From Brachycybe producta (Eukaryota > Arthropoda > Diplopoda > Playtdesmida > Andrognathidae), in the NCBI GenBank assembly GCA_036925085.1, contig JAUPFP010000021.1, positions 1,948,027-2,012,026 of the forward strand: 64,000 nt of DNA, written 5' to 3'. Positions within the stretch are counted from its first letter, which is position 1, and every line of letters starts with the position of its first letter. Position numbers and translations under genes: made by a program. Positions 48,899 to 59,664 of the stretch are shown piece after piece. The notes under the pieces were generated by a model that worked only from the letters and a program-made list of their open reading frames with translations, made no database searches and had not been told where the DNA came from.

Positions 48899-50604
48899 AT
48901 GGGTTATCAACTGATGGCTACTTTATTGGGATTGGGAATTTTTTTATTTTGTGGTCAAGTGGTCATTTCTGCAAACACTGCAGGAATGAATTGTCAAACG
49001 TCTGGTGGGTTTCAATATTGTGAAGGCAAAGGAAGCACTTATTTGCAAACAGAGTAAATATATTCAGATTTATCATAAATACATAAACCACTTTTGAGTG
49101 TTGTTAATTAAATAATTAATTAATAGAACCAAGATTAAACCTCAGAGTGAAAACCCTGGGCTCACAACCAGAGTTCAGACAGCTTCTGGTTATGATGGAG
49201 GATACGGATTCAGACCTAAAAGTCAATGTGATATTTACGAGTGAGTTTGTAACAATATAGTTTGTTTAATTTTACAGGCAATTTTCTATGTAAAACAATT
49301 GTTTTATCCACTTGAAGTCTGGGAGGGGGCCTCATTACAGAAATAGAATAAGACTGTGATATGACACGAAATTGTCGTATATTTAGCTCATAAACTAGCA
49401 ACAGTCGCAAAAATAAAATGACAAATATTTTCATATGACTGCTATTGACTGGTGTACAACATATTGTAATAGTCATAAAATAATAGTGTACAAGGTATAA
49501 CTGTCACAATTTTATGAATTTTCTGTAATTATGCCTCAGGTTATTCTGTCTTTCAAGAGCAGCATTACAAAAATCTTGAAAAGTGTTTTAGAAACTAGGA
49601 TAGTTCAATCACTTAGTAATATTTTTATATTACTATCTTTTAAAAAAAGGTTTTATGGCTATTTTCAAATGGCCTAACTTTATGTAGACAATATTTTTGA
49701 CTATCTTTTGAAAGATATCAAAACTTGATAATAAAGTGTTGTATCTACCATTCTAGTTTCCAACACTTTCCATTTGTCATTAGACTCATTACTTACCACA
49801 CAAAATAATCAAAATTCGAAAATGAGCTCTTCATAATTTTTAGAAAAGCTTATTTAGTTTTAGTGCTATTTTAATTTTATTGTGTATTAATAGTCATTCT
49901 GGTTGTGGATTCCTAGTTATGTTGTTCCAAGGATTTTATTTCAACATTTATCAACCAAATTCAAAGTATTTTTTAAAAAAATTGACAATTGTTACATTTC
50001 TTAAAACTTGATTTCTCTAAAATATAAATAAGGTTTTTATCTTCTGCAGTTTAAACTGACGGAATTTAACAAAAATAACTTGCGGGAACTAAATAACTTA
50101 AAAAAATTAACTAAAGCTAAGCTCATGGCTTAATATTCCGATAGGTTTTGCAATATGGCTGTTTGATTTGGCTAAGTTGAGAATCAGCATTTTCAGTCCA
50201 GTTGAATTATTTATTAGTCAGAACAGGTGCCGGCAATTGAACAGTGACATTCTTCCCACATTTCTTGTCAATGAAAGAGGTCAAGGTCGTTACATTTTGC
50301 AAATTGGAGCCGTGCGACAGAAATTAAGATTGGCCATTTGCACGTAAGTCACCAATATTTTATACAGAAAAATGATTTTGTTTTTAACGTGTTTGCATTT
50401 TATTACAGTGACACTAATTGTGGTCGTGGTCAGTGCAATCAGAATTTTGCGACCGTACAACTTTTGGCCTGGGATCCTGAATCTTATCGCCCTCAACTAT
50501 TTGTCGATAAATTCCGTATTCCGAGCTGTTGTCGTTGTAGCCGTACTGGTCAGTACTGGCCTGCAAGTGGAAATCCTTACGGAAGCTACTCTAACACCGG
50601 ATAA
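48899..50604 (+). CDS. Secreted Spaetzle/neurotrophin-like cystine-knot protein A
   Basis: Probable secreted signalling ligand. Exons 48899-49053, 49127-49240, 50197-50343 (or from 50218) and 50409-50604; 203 or 196 residues. An N-terminal signal peptide (about residues 1-25) is followed by a short linker and a cysteine-rich C-terminal domain: a Cys before ILPTFLVNERG, a Cys after KLRLAI, then NCGRGQCNQNF, LLAWDP and a final FRIPSCCRC. Spacing and the closing F-x-x-P-S-C-C-x-C resemble Spaetzle, the Toll-receptor ligand fold of insects and relatives. Ten cysteines in the mature protein, in the same order as the neighbour at 51339-52634, which is a tail-to-tail paralogue. No obvious furin site (RxxR) before the domain, unlike insect pro-Spaetzle. 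Two acceptors 21 nt apart for exon 3 both keep the frame; the upstream one has the better pyrimidine tract. It might instead belong to another cystine-knot family. Confidence 0.65.
49545..49830. repeat. Family A MITE in the intron of Spaetzle-like gene A
   Basis: Left arm gtgttttagaaactaggata; right arm ccattctagtttccaacact and cacaaaataatcaaaattcg. Lies within the intron 49241-50196. Confidence 0.55.
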
Positions 50605-50637
50605 CTATTTCTTGTATTTGTAAAATGTCTTTATTTA

Positions 50638-50643
50638 AATAAA
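50638..50643 (+). terminator. Candidate poly(A) signal, Spaetzle-like A
   Basis: AATAAA 34 nt past the stop codon of the upstream gene. Confidence 0.55.
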
Positions 50644-50699
50644 ATTGCAGATTTTCAGTAGCTGTTTGATTTTTTTTTTTTTTTGTATTTGAAGGAAAA

Positions 50700-51175
50700 G
50701 TTGATTAGATGACAGGGAGAAAAAAGTTTTTTAAAAACTAGAAGAGTAGTTTATTAAAATATACTCCATATACAAAAATATGGTCATCTTAAAGTTGGAT
50801 CATTTTCAAACTCACTTAAAAAGTTTATTTTGAAAAATGACAACATGAAAATGATTGAGCTACTCTTCTAGTTTCTTAAAACACATTCAAATTTTTCTCT
50901 ATTTTGTAGCTGAAAGACAGAATTGTCAAGAGTTTGAGAGCCATTTACACTTTAAAGCCAATATTATGGGCATTTTTTATTTTTATATCTTTTAAAATAA
51001 GCTATATGTCAGTGTTGAAAATGACCCAACTTTAGTTTACATCTTTTTAAGTCCTTTAAATCTTTATCTATAAAATGCTTATTTTGAAAGATAACAATAT
51101 GAAAATACTATTAAGTGATTCAACTGCTATTCTAGTTTCTAACACTTTCAACTTTGTCTGTTGGACATCTTAAGC
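50700..51175. repeat. Two adjacent family A MITE copies
   Basis: Copy one (50700-50965) ends with ccatttacactttaaagcca (type 2 terminus). Copy two (50965-51175) has aaaataagctatatgtcagt and a right arm ending ctattctagtttctaacactt. They lie between convergent genes. Confidence 0.55.
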
Positions 51176-51278
51176 ATGTTTGCAAAATTATTGTGCAAGA
51201 AATGCCAAGAATACAAAACTCTTATTAATTGCATTAAATTACATTTGCACAAAACAAAGTTTTAAATGATAAAATTCT

Positions 51279-51284
51279 TTTATT
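51279..51284 (-). terminator. Candidate poly(A) signal, Spaetzle-like B
   Basis: TTTATT on the plus strand (AATAAA on the coding strand), about 55 nt past the stop at 51339-51341. Confidence 0.45.
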
Positions 51285-51338
51285 TAAAATTGAATCTTTA
51301 CAAAAAGAAAATTACATTAAAAAATCAAAATATTAAGA

Positions 51339-52634
51339 CTAGTAGGCATGTCCTGTTTTACAACAGCACCCACTTGGAACAGTGAATTCTTCAACATAAA
51401 GTCCTCCATCCGGATAGAAAGGGTCCCATACGAGGAGGTTGTAAGGGAATCGTTTTTGTTCACAAGTGGAGAATCTATCACAGGCAGCATTTTCATTTCT
51501 GAAAATTAAATTAAAATATCGAACTTATAATTAGACAAAATATTTAATAAAGTGACCCGTATGTATAACTTACTCGCACACTGCCAGGTACACAAATTGG
51601 TTAAAACTGGGCAATTGCAATACAAATCTGGCATCCCCATGTGTGTTGTATAAGAGGCTCGGAGTATAAATCTGTTGCACTGTTGTCTGACAAGAGCTTA
51701 AAATTAAAATAATGGGAAGAAAGTTTAAAATATTTTTATATTACAAAAGCATTTTCAAGTTTGAAATTAAGAATTTACCTGCTTTTGCAATACTGTGGTG
51801 TTCCTGGACTTATTCCACTTCCACTTTGTGGGCCACCAAATCTTGTTTGCAGTGTATTTATTTTTGTTTGAACCTCATCGTTGTTATTTTTCATATAAGT
51901 TTTGATTTTTGTTCTGTTTTTTTTTTAAATCGGAAACAGTAAAAAAATTAAAATTTATGAAAAACAATTATGTACATTAAAGTGTCCCATGTACATACTG
52001 ACTGTCTTGCAGGACAGTATTTTCTCCTTTGCATGCAATTGGTTTTCCATTCTTGTCGTTGATGCAATCTAATCCGGCTGCAACATCTCCAGTTTGGGCG
52101 TTCACCGTAAATAACACGGCAAACGTCACAACAATTGCAATCTTAAAAAAATCACGTAAGAGAAAAAAAAAATTAAGTCTTGGCTGTGGCTATAATTTAT
52201 AATTTAACCAGAAAAGTTTGACAAAGTTTTGCTCATTTTCAAAGTTAGGCACATTTAATGTTATTTAAATATGTTAAATATGTTAATAATTATTTTTTAT
52301 AATATTAAATATAATATGACTTGAATTGTTTTATTAATACTGAAAGTTTAAAACATGCAAATTGCATACAACACACTGTACAAGCATAACAAGCTTAAAC
52401 ATTTTATAATTAACCAAATCATTTTCTAATCATTAAAAGTTATAAATTTTAATTTGAAATTACATAAAATTATAAACAATTAAACAGAAAAGTAAGCAAT
52501 GATAGCAAATTTTGGCCCTGCCAAATAGTTTAGACTAGGGCCATGTGTGGCTCTTCTTACGGCCCTGATATGGGCTTTCTAAACTGAATTGTATATTCTA
52601 GTTTGTAACTTACCAAATACTTGGAAAATGCCAT
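51339..52634 (-). CDS. Secreted Spaetzle/neurotrophin-like cystine-knot protein B
   Basis: Paralogue of the gene at 48899-50604, facing it. Five exons in transcription order: 52634-52614, 52141-51999, 51913-51779, 51696-51574, 51498-51339; 193 residues. Signal peptide MAFSKYLIAIVVTFAVLF spans the first junction. The mature part has ten cysteines in the same order as protein A: two near the N-terminus (LDC, IAC), YCKS, SCQ, AVC, AACDRF, STCEQ and a final PSGCCC. Shared elements with A are LQ-x(1-2)-TKIK after the second Cys, a glycine-rich linker, LL-x-N-x-x-G-x-x-R-x-x-LQ/LQI, and LLVWDP. The tiny 21-nt first exon is supported by a strong gtaagt-type donor and the hydrophobic start. A weak TATA-like element (TATTTAAAGG on the coding strand, near 52725-52734) lies about 95 nt upstream. 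Probably a secreted ligand; receptor unknown. Confidence 0.65.
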
Positions 52635-52938
52635 TTTTAATGAGATCCTTTTGATGCTTGCTTTGCAATCGGATGAATGAATGAATACCTGAAGTGAAAA
52701 TACAGATGTACAAAATGTAGCACACCTTTAAATACTTTCACTTTGGTAACAATTTTTGAAGGACAACAGTCGGGGTTTTTTTTTCTTCTGCCAATTTGTC
52801 CAATCATACATGAGTTTGCCTAACTTCGTAATATTTATTTTTATTGTTCCATACTTAAAACTGATAGCAATTATTGGATTGGTTTTACAAGAGTTAATCA
52901 AATCAAGTCAATTCCAAGAAACAATGAAATATATAGAC

Positions 52939-52941
<3 letters not shown>

Positions 52942-53028
<87 letters not shown>
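52942..53028. repeat. (TA)n microsatellite
   Basis: About 43 uninterrupted TA dinucleotides. Confidence 0.95.
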
Positions 53029-53032
<4 letters not shown>

Positions 53033-53780
53033 GCCTGGAGGCTGGGAAGTGTTTTAAAAGTTGAAAAGCCGGATCCACGTTCTAATGAAAATTGACCAAA
53101 CATATTTCACAGAATCTTCTTTTGTTTTTTCCCTTTAAATACAGGAAGATTTTCATCTTAAAAGTTTTTAAACCCAATTTCAGGAAAAGGACACTTGAAA
53201 TTAATCTTTTGTACACTCTGAACTTGAAGTTCAAGTGTCAAGTTTTCGTCTTAGAATATAATGGACATGTTTTTTATTATTATTTTACAGTTAAAATGTT
53301 AAATACTTTATTTTTAGTTGTGTTAATCTAGACAATTTTACAATAAATTTGTTTTGTAATTTTAAAAATTGCTCAAAGCATCTTGAAATCTCTTAATTTA
53401 AAGAAAATTAAATTTAAAATAAAATTAAAATTCGTTAAGTTCTTAAATTTCCTTTTTTTTAATATTTGCAATTGAGATTGTAATTTGACAACTGCATGGC
53501 TTTTAAATATGCAAGAACAGTATGTTATATGATACAAATATGTAAAAATACGTTTATAGTGTTAAACCTTATTATCTAACTTGCAATTGTTAAATGATGT
53601 AATTTGCCAACTTTGTGGCTGGAACGATTTATGCAATTTGTAATACCTGAGGTAAGCAATTTGTCGTAATTATTTCATAAAATAGAACAATGTTAGATGG
53701 TACTAATAATAATTATTAAATACATTTATTTTCACTTTCAAGTGTGTTATCAATTGAACACCTTCTGATATTTATTATCA

Positions 53781-54088
53781 CTAGGGATCGGATTTTGATG
53801 CAAAATATCAACCGGAATGTTTCTCAATATGTGGCCCAATTGCCAATTGTGAAGTAACAATTTCGTTTAGATAAAAAAAAATGGTTAGAGGCTAGAACTC
53901 GATCTAGTTGACAACTGATAGTAACCAGACATCTAGCCTCGCAAAACAGCCTTTTCTGATTAGATAAAGCATAATTGCAAAAGACACCCGATGATTGACC
54001 CCCACTAATGATGATTACTTCACAGTTGGCACTTGGGCCACATATTGAGAAACATTCCGGTTGATATAGCATTAAAATCAGAGCCCTG
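53781..54088. repeat. Family C foldback element, copy 3 with inverted core
   Basis: Termini agggatcggattttgatgca and gcattaaaatcagagccct. The core reads gttgacaactgatagtaacc, the reverse complement of the core in copies 1 and 2, so the centre is flipped relative to the ends. Confidence 0.7.
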
Positions 54089-54329
54089 ATTATCACTATT
54101 CAGGTAAATTTAAACAGTGAGCACCGCTGACTGATTTATGAAATTACAATGGAAATTTGGACTTATTCTAAAAAATTACAATGCTTTGCAATTTTTCGTC
54201 CAAAAAATACACGAAATAAAACGATATATTTTATCATCTATTAATTGTGTATTATTTTTGTCCTGTAATTGTAGGCTTACTTGTGAAAAAATGACGTTAC
54301 TCTATTTTGTCGCAAAAGTGTAAGTGGAG

Positions 54330-54600
54330 CCTCTTCTGTCCTTCAGGTGCAAAATAACGAGAAATTTGAATGTGTTTTACATTTTTAGAAACTAGAAGGG
54401 TAGCTCAATCACTTAACGAGCATTTTCATGCTAATATCTTTCAATAACAGTGTTTTTTTATGATAGTTTGAAAATGATCCAACTTTAAGCAGACGATATT
54501 TTTAAATTTTTGTGTACATGTATAAAAAGTTTATTTTGAAAGATATCTAAAACACTTTTTTAGATTCTCTTACAGATTATTCTTGTAAGACGTTCAGATT
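54330..54600. repeat. Family A MITE
   Basis: Left arm tttttagaaactagaagggt, the block gatccaactttaagcagacg, and a decayed right arm after agatatctaaaacacttttt. Confidence 0.55.
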
Positions 54601-54699
54601 TTAGTCTTAATATCTTTAATCGAATGCTAGAAAGCTCTTGCCCTAAACCTACTTCAAGTAAACTTTGCAGGGCATTATATTTGGGTAGGGGTGACCACT

Positions 54700-55030
54700 C
54701 TTAACAAAGTTGGAGAGATTTTTGCACGAACAGACTCTTATTAATGGTCATTTGTCCCTAGGGCGATTCGACAATGGAACTCGCTTGCCGGGGATTTTGT
54801 GCAGGAAAAAAAAAACGTATTTTATGGGAGTCATAATTTTGTTTTGTTTTGACAATGCATATATTTGCAGCATTAAAAAAATATTGAAATTGTTATTGGG
54901 TTTTATATCAATGGGGTTTAATATTTTCTGGTTTTGACAATGCATTTTCTATGCTGCACTTGGACTCTTGTTCCTCTGCCATAGGCCTTTATGGCTGCTT
55001 GCAGAGTAATTTTTCAAATCAAATTCAAAT
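54700..55030 (+). mobile_element. Truncated LINE 3' end
   Basis: At 54724-54789 a frame reads ARTDSY, an in-frame TAA, then WSFVPRAIRQWNSL. This RTDSY...PRxIRxWNxLP ending is typical of the C-terminus of non-LTR reverse-transcriptase polyproteins. It is followed by a non-coding tail ending gctgcttgcagagtaatttt and an A/T-rich oligonucleotide repeat. The last ~140 bp recur at 57092-57233. Broken and 5'-truncated. Confidence 0.6.
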
Positions 55031-55039
55031 AAAAAATCC

Positions 55040-55260
55040 TGAAGTCGACGTTTGAAAATAAACGAACTTTAAGGAGATCGTATATTTTTTTAAATTATTA
55101 TATTATATTATTTTTTGTAAATTTTTTTTTTAAAATAAAAGATACCAACAATGAAAAAATACCTTGAATCGATTGAGCTACTCTTCTAGTTTCTAAAACA
55201 CTTTTTAAATTCATCTTACTTTTGCTTCTGAAATGGAAAATCAGCTGTTCATTATTAGAG
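55040..55260. repeat. Family A MITE, right half
   Basis: Contains tgagctactcttctagtttc and a terminus like aaaatcagctgttcatta, directly after the LINE tail. Confidence 0.5.
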
Positions 55261-55682
55261 CAAAAGACATTTTGAACAATCTTTAAATTTATAAAGAAAA
55301 AACACTTTTTTTCTTATATTGGATGTTGTTAAAATTTATTGAAAATATATTTTTGAATTAAAATTTAATATTCCATATTAAATTTGTTTGGCACAATTTG
55401 TCGTGGACATTATTTAGAACTTTTTATAGACAATTAAATGTCTCATTTATGTTGTGGTGTTATTTTCACCTTTGAGATTACTAAAAATTATGAAATTATT
55501 ATTTATAAAATAATTTTTTGGGTTATTTTCACAATTCCGTTCTAAATAATAAATGTTTTTAAACAATTATATCAATTAATTATTAAGTTCACAATACATA
55601 CATATATAGTTTTTAGATACACAAAAATGATGGAAGACAAAATGTTTTTTCAATTATTTGCGTGTTGTAAGTTCATTAAATT

Positions 55683-56171
55683 CTATTGGATAACTTGATC
55701 AATAGTAAGTGAGGCCGCCTTATAAGAATTTTGACTTGTAGTTTGACTTGTAGTTTGGAAACAGTCGACGGCTACGTTATGATGATACGTAACATTAGGT
55801 TGAGATTGACGTTTCGCTTGGACACCACATTTCATTGCAAAACAATGAGATGGACACTTGACCTGTGACATGGTGGCACCTCTCTCTAAAATTGGAATCA
55901 CTTGAGGTCCTATCGGTTCGAAACCTTCGCCGCATTTAGAATAACCGTTCTTAATCGATATATTTGGTGGTGGTGTCGAACACATGCTTGGAAAACACGG
56001 ATGGATACTTGTGGCATTGGAATACACGATGTAGTTACCTTCGCGTGTCTTCTTCAATCCTTCACAATTCGTTGTTGCAACTTGAGATGCAACATTTGAG
56101 CTCCTCACTGGTGTTGCATGTCCAGAGTTGACCACCAGAATGCAAATCATGGCTAATAGAAACACAATCAT
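55683..56171 (-). CDS. Secreted cysteine-rich protein with two repeat units
   Basis: Intronless, 162 residues, no family I recognise. A signal peptide (about residues 1-19) is followed by eight cysteines: 36, 59, 64, 80, 106, 110, 115, 137. The protein seems to contain the same unit twice. Unit 1 (36-80): Cys, NATSIHPC, FPSMC, PNIS, Cys. Unit 2 (80-137): Cys, ATMSQVKC, CFAMKC, PNVT, VDC. N-glycosylation sequons NAT52, NIS70 and NVT126 lie at matching places. The C-terminal tail (138-162) is Ser/Thr/Gln-rich. The protein at 59665-60000 looks like one unit of the same kind (QVKC, CFEFKC, NAT, VDC). A TATA box (TATAAAAG on the coding strand) is about 126 nt upstream of the start. Likely extracellular; role unknown. 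Confidence 0.65.
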   Translation of the reverse strand: MIVFLLAMICILVVNSGHATPVRSSNVASQVATTNCEGLKKTREGNYIVYSNATSIHPCFPSMCSTPPPNISIKNGYSKCGEGFEPIGPQVIPILERGATMSQVKCPSHCFAMKCGVQAKRQSQPNVTYHHNVAVDCFQTTSQTTSQNSYKAASLTIDQVIQ

Positions 56172-56296
56172 ATTTTATTTGTATACAAGTAAATTTGGTT
56201 GACTTGTGACCACACACAACAATAACAACAAAAATCAGTTGTTTGCTTGATGCAAAAATTGTGAGTTGTGATTTCTACACATGACAATTGAGTTAC

Positions 56297-56304
56297 TTTT
56301 ATAC
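56297..56304 (-). promoter_or_regulatory. TATA box of the 162-residue secreted protein gene
   Basis: TATAAAAG on the minus strand, about 126 nt before the ATG at 56171. The distance leaves room for a 5' UTR of about 95 nt. Confidence 0.45.
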
Positions 56305-57091
56305 TCGTTATTTTATCTATTAATTATATAGGTATTCCTATAGATACAAAGGATTTATTGGTGTTTTTTTTTTTTTGGTAAGCATTTGGTAAGTATTAAA
56401 AGTTATCAGTGTCTAGAAAATATTAGGGGCTTTTTTTTGTCAAGCAGGAAACCCACCACCTCCGCATACAAGGCTTGGAATTGGTGTTTCAAGTGACTCT
56501 TCTCACCTGTCTATTGTATCTCAATGGAGGTTTTTTGTTTGTTTGTAGTGTGTATGATCATCCTACACATACCAACATTATGTTCTATTTGATTAGAGAA
56601 AAAAATACAAGTATTCCCTTATCAGTCAACCTTTACTTTCATTCACTAGTATTATGTCACATTATCTTATAGGTTACTACTGTGTTTTGTGTGTGTTTTT
56701 TACACAGATATTTTGAATGAATCAATTGAATATAATACTGACATATTAAGATTGTCATTGTTAATTCCAAAATAGGTTTTTTTTTTCAAACAATTTTATT
56801 TATTTTATATTAATGTTTTCCCCTATAATATTCGAAATTAATCTTATAGATCAGGGGATGGGTAGGTGCTGTGTGCAATCTAAAACTTTTGTGACCTGAA
56901 ATGACTAATTAGTAGCATTAAACAAACGCAAATAACTCCTCATTCACTAATCATGGAACATCCTTCTTAATACTAACATACACGGCACTAACATACAAGG
57001 CATACTTAAAAACTTATATTTATTCAATTATGTTTATATTTTAATCAATTAAAAAGTTTGACAACTAAAACATTTAGTTGATTACAAAAAA

Positions 57092-57233
57092 AATATTGAA
57101 ATTGTTGTTGGGTCATCAATGGGGTTTGATATTTTCTGGTTTTGACAATACATTTTCTATGCTGCACTTGGGCTCTTGTCCGTCTGCCATAGGCCTTTAT
57201 GGCTGCTTGCAGAGTAATTTTTCAAATCAAACG
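57092..57233 (+). repeat. LINE 3'-tail fragment, second copy
   Basis: About 90 percent identical by eye to 54882-55023, from attgaaattgttgttggg to gctgcttgcagagtaattt. No coding part is retained. Confidence 0.65.
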
Positions 57234-58015
57234 ACTAAAATGTAATAATGTTTTTCTGCACCGCCCAGTGCCCACTCAGTAATTTTGGGAAATTTTTCCT
57301 GATTTGCTTATAGGTGTGCAACTAAAATCAATTTTAGTCAATTATTAGTTCACTAAAATTTTTAGTCAACTAAAATTTTTATTCATGTTAGGATACCAAC
57401 GCAAATTATACAAGACAAAAACCACATGAAATACCACCCAGAACCAGTAGTAACCGGTAACTGCAGTAAGCAGTAACCTCTGTGCTCCTTCCAAGCAACA
57501 AAGATTCAAAAACAGAAAATTAAATAAATTTAATAAAAACAAGCTGCAGTATAGTAATTTTACCCACATTTCGGAACTGAGTCCACATCTCATTTCTGCT
57601 AGGCATGAAATGTCACACTTTGACACCAACAAGAACAAAAAAAAAAGTGCAAAATAAAATTTGCCACATTTTCATGGCACGCCCACATGTGGGGATTTTT
57701 CAAAGGGTTGCCTGCCCATATTCAAGATTATCAAATCTAAATTATTATTAATTATTATTTATTATTATAGGGAATGTTTGTGACTGCGAGCGTAATTTTG
57801 TTTTAAAAATATTTTCAGCAATATTTACACGATCTATATTTCTGGGTTTGTACATTGAAATGTTCAAATGGGAAAAATCACATGTTTATTATCTTAAGAT
57901 ATTTTGTGCTTATGACTCAGGTTTTCCAATGTCTATTTGTTTGATATTTTAATGATGATCCATTAGGTTCTGGTCCCTTTGAGACTGAATAATTCGCTTT
58001 TTACCCATGTTTTCT

Positions 58016-58187
58016 AGGTCCGGATTAAGGCTTGAGCAGAGTGGGCAAAAGCCAGGGGGCATATGGAAAAAAAGGGGGCATATTCTATAATAGAAATGCA
58101 CCATAAGTCAGTAAGCCCTAACCATTTATCGAAGGCAGATTTTCTTTTTTTGCCCAGGGGCATGTGTATATACCTTAATCCGGCTCT
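58016..58187. repeat. Foldback element with CCGGATTAAGG ends
   Basis: Left end tccggattaagg, right end ccttaatccgg. The interior also pairs partly (gggggcatatgga / gcccaggggcatgtg). About 170 bp, single copy in the window. Confidence 0.55.
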
Positions 58188-59490
58188 GCATTTGTTTGAA
58201 ACTTTTTTTGGAGAGTTGGGTAAAAAAAGTATGATTTTATAGTTTTTAGCATTTGGTTTTATTGTGTAAATAATAATTTAAAAGCCAATACATTGGGGTA
58301 TCCAATCGTTCAAACTTATTATTTGGTCATTTATTTCCATTGATGTAGAGAAACTTGATGCGAAAGTGGACTTCATGTAAGATGGACAAGATAAATGATA
58401 ATTAAGTTCGTTTCCAGCCCCACCCACGCTCTCTGTCATACTAATAATGTATATAACCATCGTGTTATCATTTTGCACCTCCACCTCTATATTAGCTATA
58501 CATGTATAGACCTAAGATAAGAAATACTAATAATTGTATTAATACATGTGACATGTGTAGTAGCTCTACTGTCTTTTGAGTCTATCACAACTTTATCAGA
58601 TATTATTATGATGATGATGATGTCTGGCTTTGAAAATGGCAACAACAAAAAAAGAATTCCGAAAAAAAAAACTTTAATTAAGACTCTTTTTTTTGTGTGT
58701 GTGTGACTATCATCGAAAGGTTATTGTTAATATTATTATGAATTGTGATAAATATAAATGACGTATGTCCTTTAAATTAATATACGTCATATGTCTGCTA
58801 TTATGGTTGCAAATTTTGTTTTGTTTTTTTTGCAAACAGATGCAATATAAAAATACATTTTCAAATCAAATCAATTGTTCATTGATTTGAAGATATACTT
58901 AATTTGTCTGACAATTGTGCGTGTGTGTGTGTGTGTGTGCGTTGGAGGAGAGAAATATCAAGTTTTTAATGAAAAATAATCAAAAGTAAATTTCAAGTAT
59001 CTTGAACTTATGATATTGTTTGTCTTTATGTGGTCTCATGTATTTTTTTGGTACCTTTTCAACTAAATTTCATTAATTTTTTTTTTTGTTGGCTGTGTTC
59101 ACAAATAAATTTTTGATCAAACAATTAGTTTGACAAACTTTTCAAAAAATATATTTTTTTGTAACCATAACAATTTAATTAAGTTTAGCATAAATATACT
59201 GTATGTGGGCATGATGAAACTATTATTCCCGCCTTCAACATTTTTATTTGTCAAAATATTTTTTTTAAAAAAAAAGTGACATCAGATTGGAATGTAGGAA
59301 ATTCTAAAATATACATGTATATGGTATCAATGGGAAAAAAAATTCAATAACTTTTAATAACTATTGTTATCGACAAAATACCGCAACTATAGTGTACTGC
59401 CAATCATATTGATTTGACATTATTCTTATTATCTTATTGGTTTAGGTATGAATCGAAATCGGAAAGGGTTTTTTTTTTGTTATTTGTGGC

Positions 59491-59508
59491 GGGGGGGGGG
59501 GGGGGGGG
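59491..59508. repeat. 18-G homopolymer
   Basis: Uninterrupted run of 18 guanines just upstream of the TATA box at 59536. A 17-G run also occurs at 13118-13134. Length may be affected by sequencing error. Confidence 0.7.
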
Positions 59509-59535
59509 AAACTGAACAATCTGTTAATTTTTTTC

Positions 59536-59543
59536 TATATAAA
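59536..59543 (+). promoter_or_regulatory. TATA box of the 111-residue secreted protein gene
   Basis: TATATAAA about 122 nt before the ATG at 59665, nearly the same distance as in the related gene at 55683-56171. Both leaders also contain TGGTCACAA (59584-59592 here; 56212-56204 on the minus strand). Confidence 0.45.
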
Positions 59544-59664
59544 TTATAGTAAATGTGGTTTATGGTCATATATCATTTGCAACTGGTCACAACCACAGTT
59601 TCTATTGTCTTGATTTTTTTTTTAATTATTTGGTAGACCTAATTAAGAAGTATTAGTAAGATTC

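Larger units (their letters stand above)
50605..51338. other. Interval between the two Spaetzle-like 3' ends
   Basis: About 730 bp between convergent stops. Candidate poly(A) signals lie close to each stop: AATAAA at 50638-50643 (plus gene) and TTTATT at 51279-51284 (minus gene). Between them are two adjacent family A copies (50700-50965 and 50965-51175). Confidence 0.6.
52635..55682. other. Interval with microsatellite, MITEs and a LINE remnant
   Basis: About 3 kb with no gene seen. Contains a long TA microsatellite (52942-53028), family C copy 3 (53781-54088), family A copies (54330-54600 and 55040-55260) and a LINE 3' tail between them (54700-55030). Confidence 0.6.
56172..59664. other. 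3.5-kb interval between divergent cysteine-rich genes
   Basis: Promoters of the two divergent secreted-protein genes lie at its ends (TATA boxes at 56297-56304 and 59536-59543). Between them: a second copy of the LINE 3' tail (57092-57233), a foldback element (58016-58187), a GT microsatellite (about 58919-58941) and an 18-G run (59491-59508). No gene seen. Confidence 0.55.

Noticed and set aside
52756-53103. Open frames of 102 and 66 codons made of Tyr-Ile repeats
   Set aside because: Translation of the (TA)n microsatellite.
57366-57638. 90-codon minus-strand frame with hydrophobic segments
   Set aside because: No splice, promoter or family support; the start lies next to an A-run and composition is like nearby non-coding DNA.
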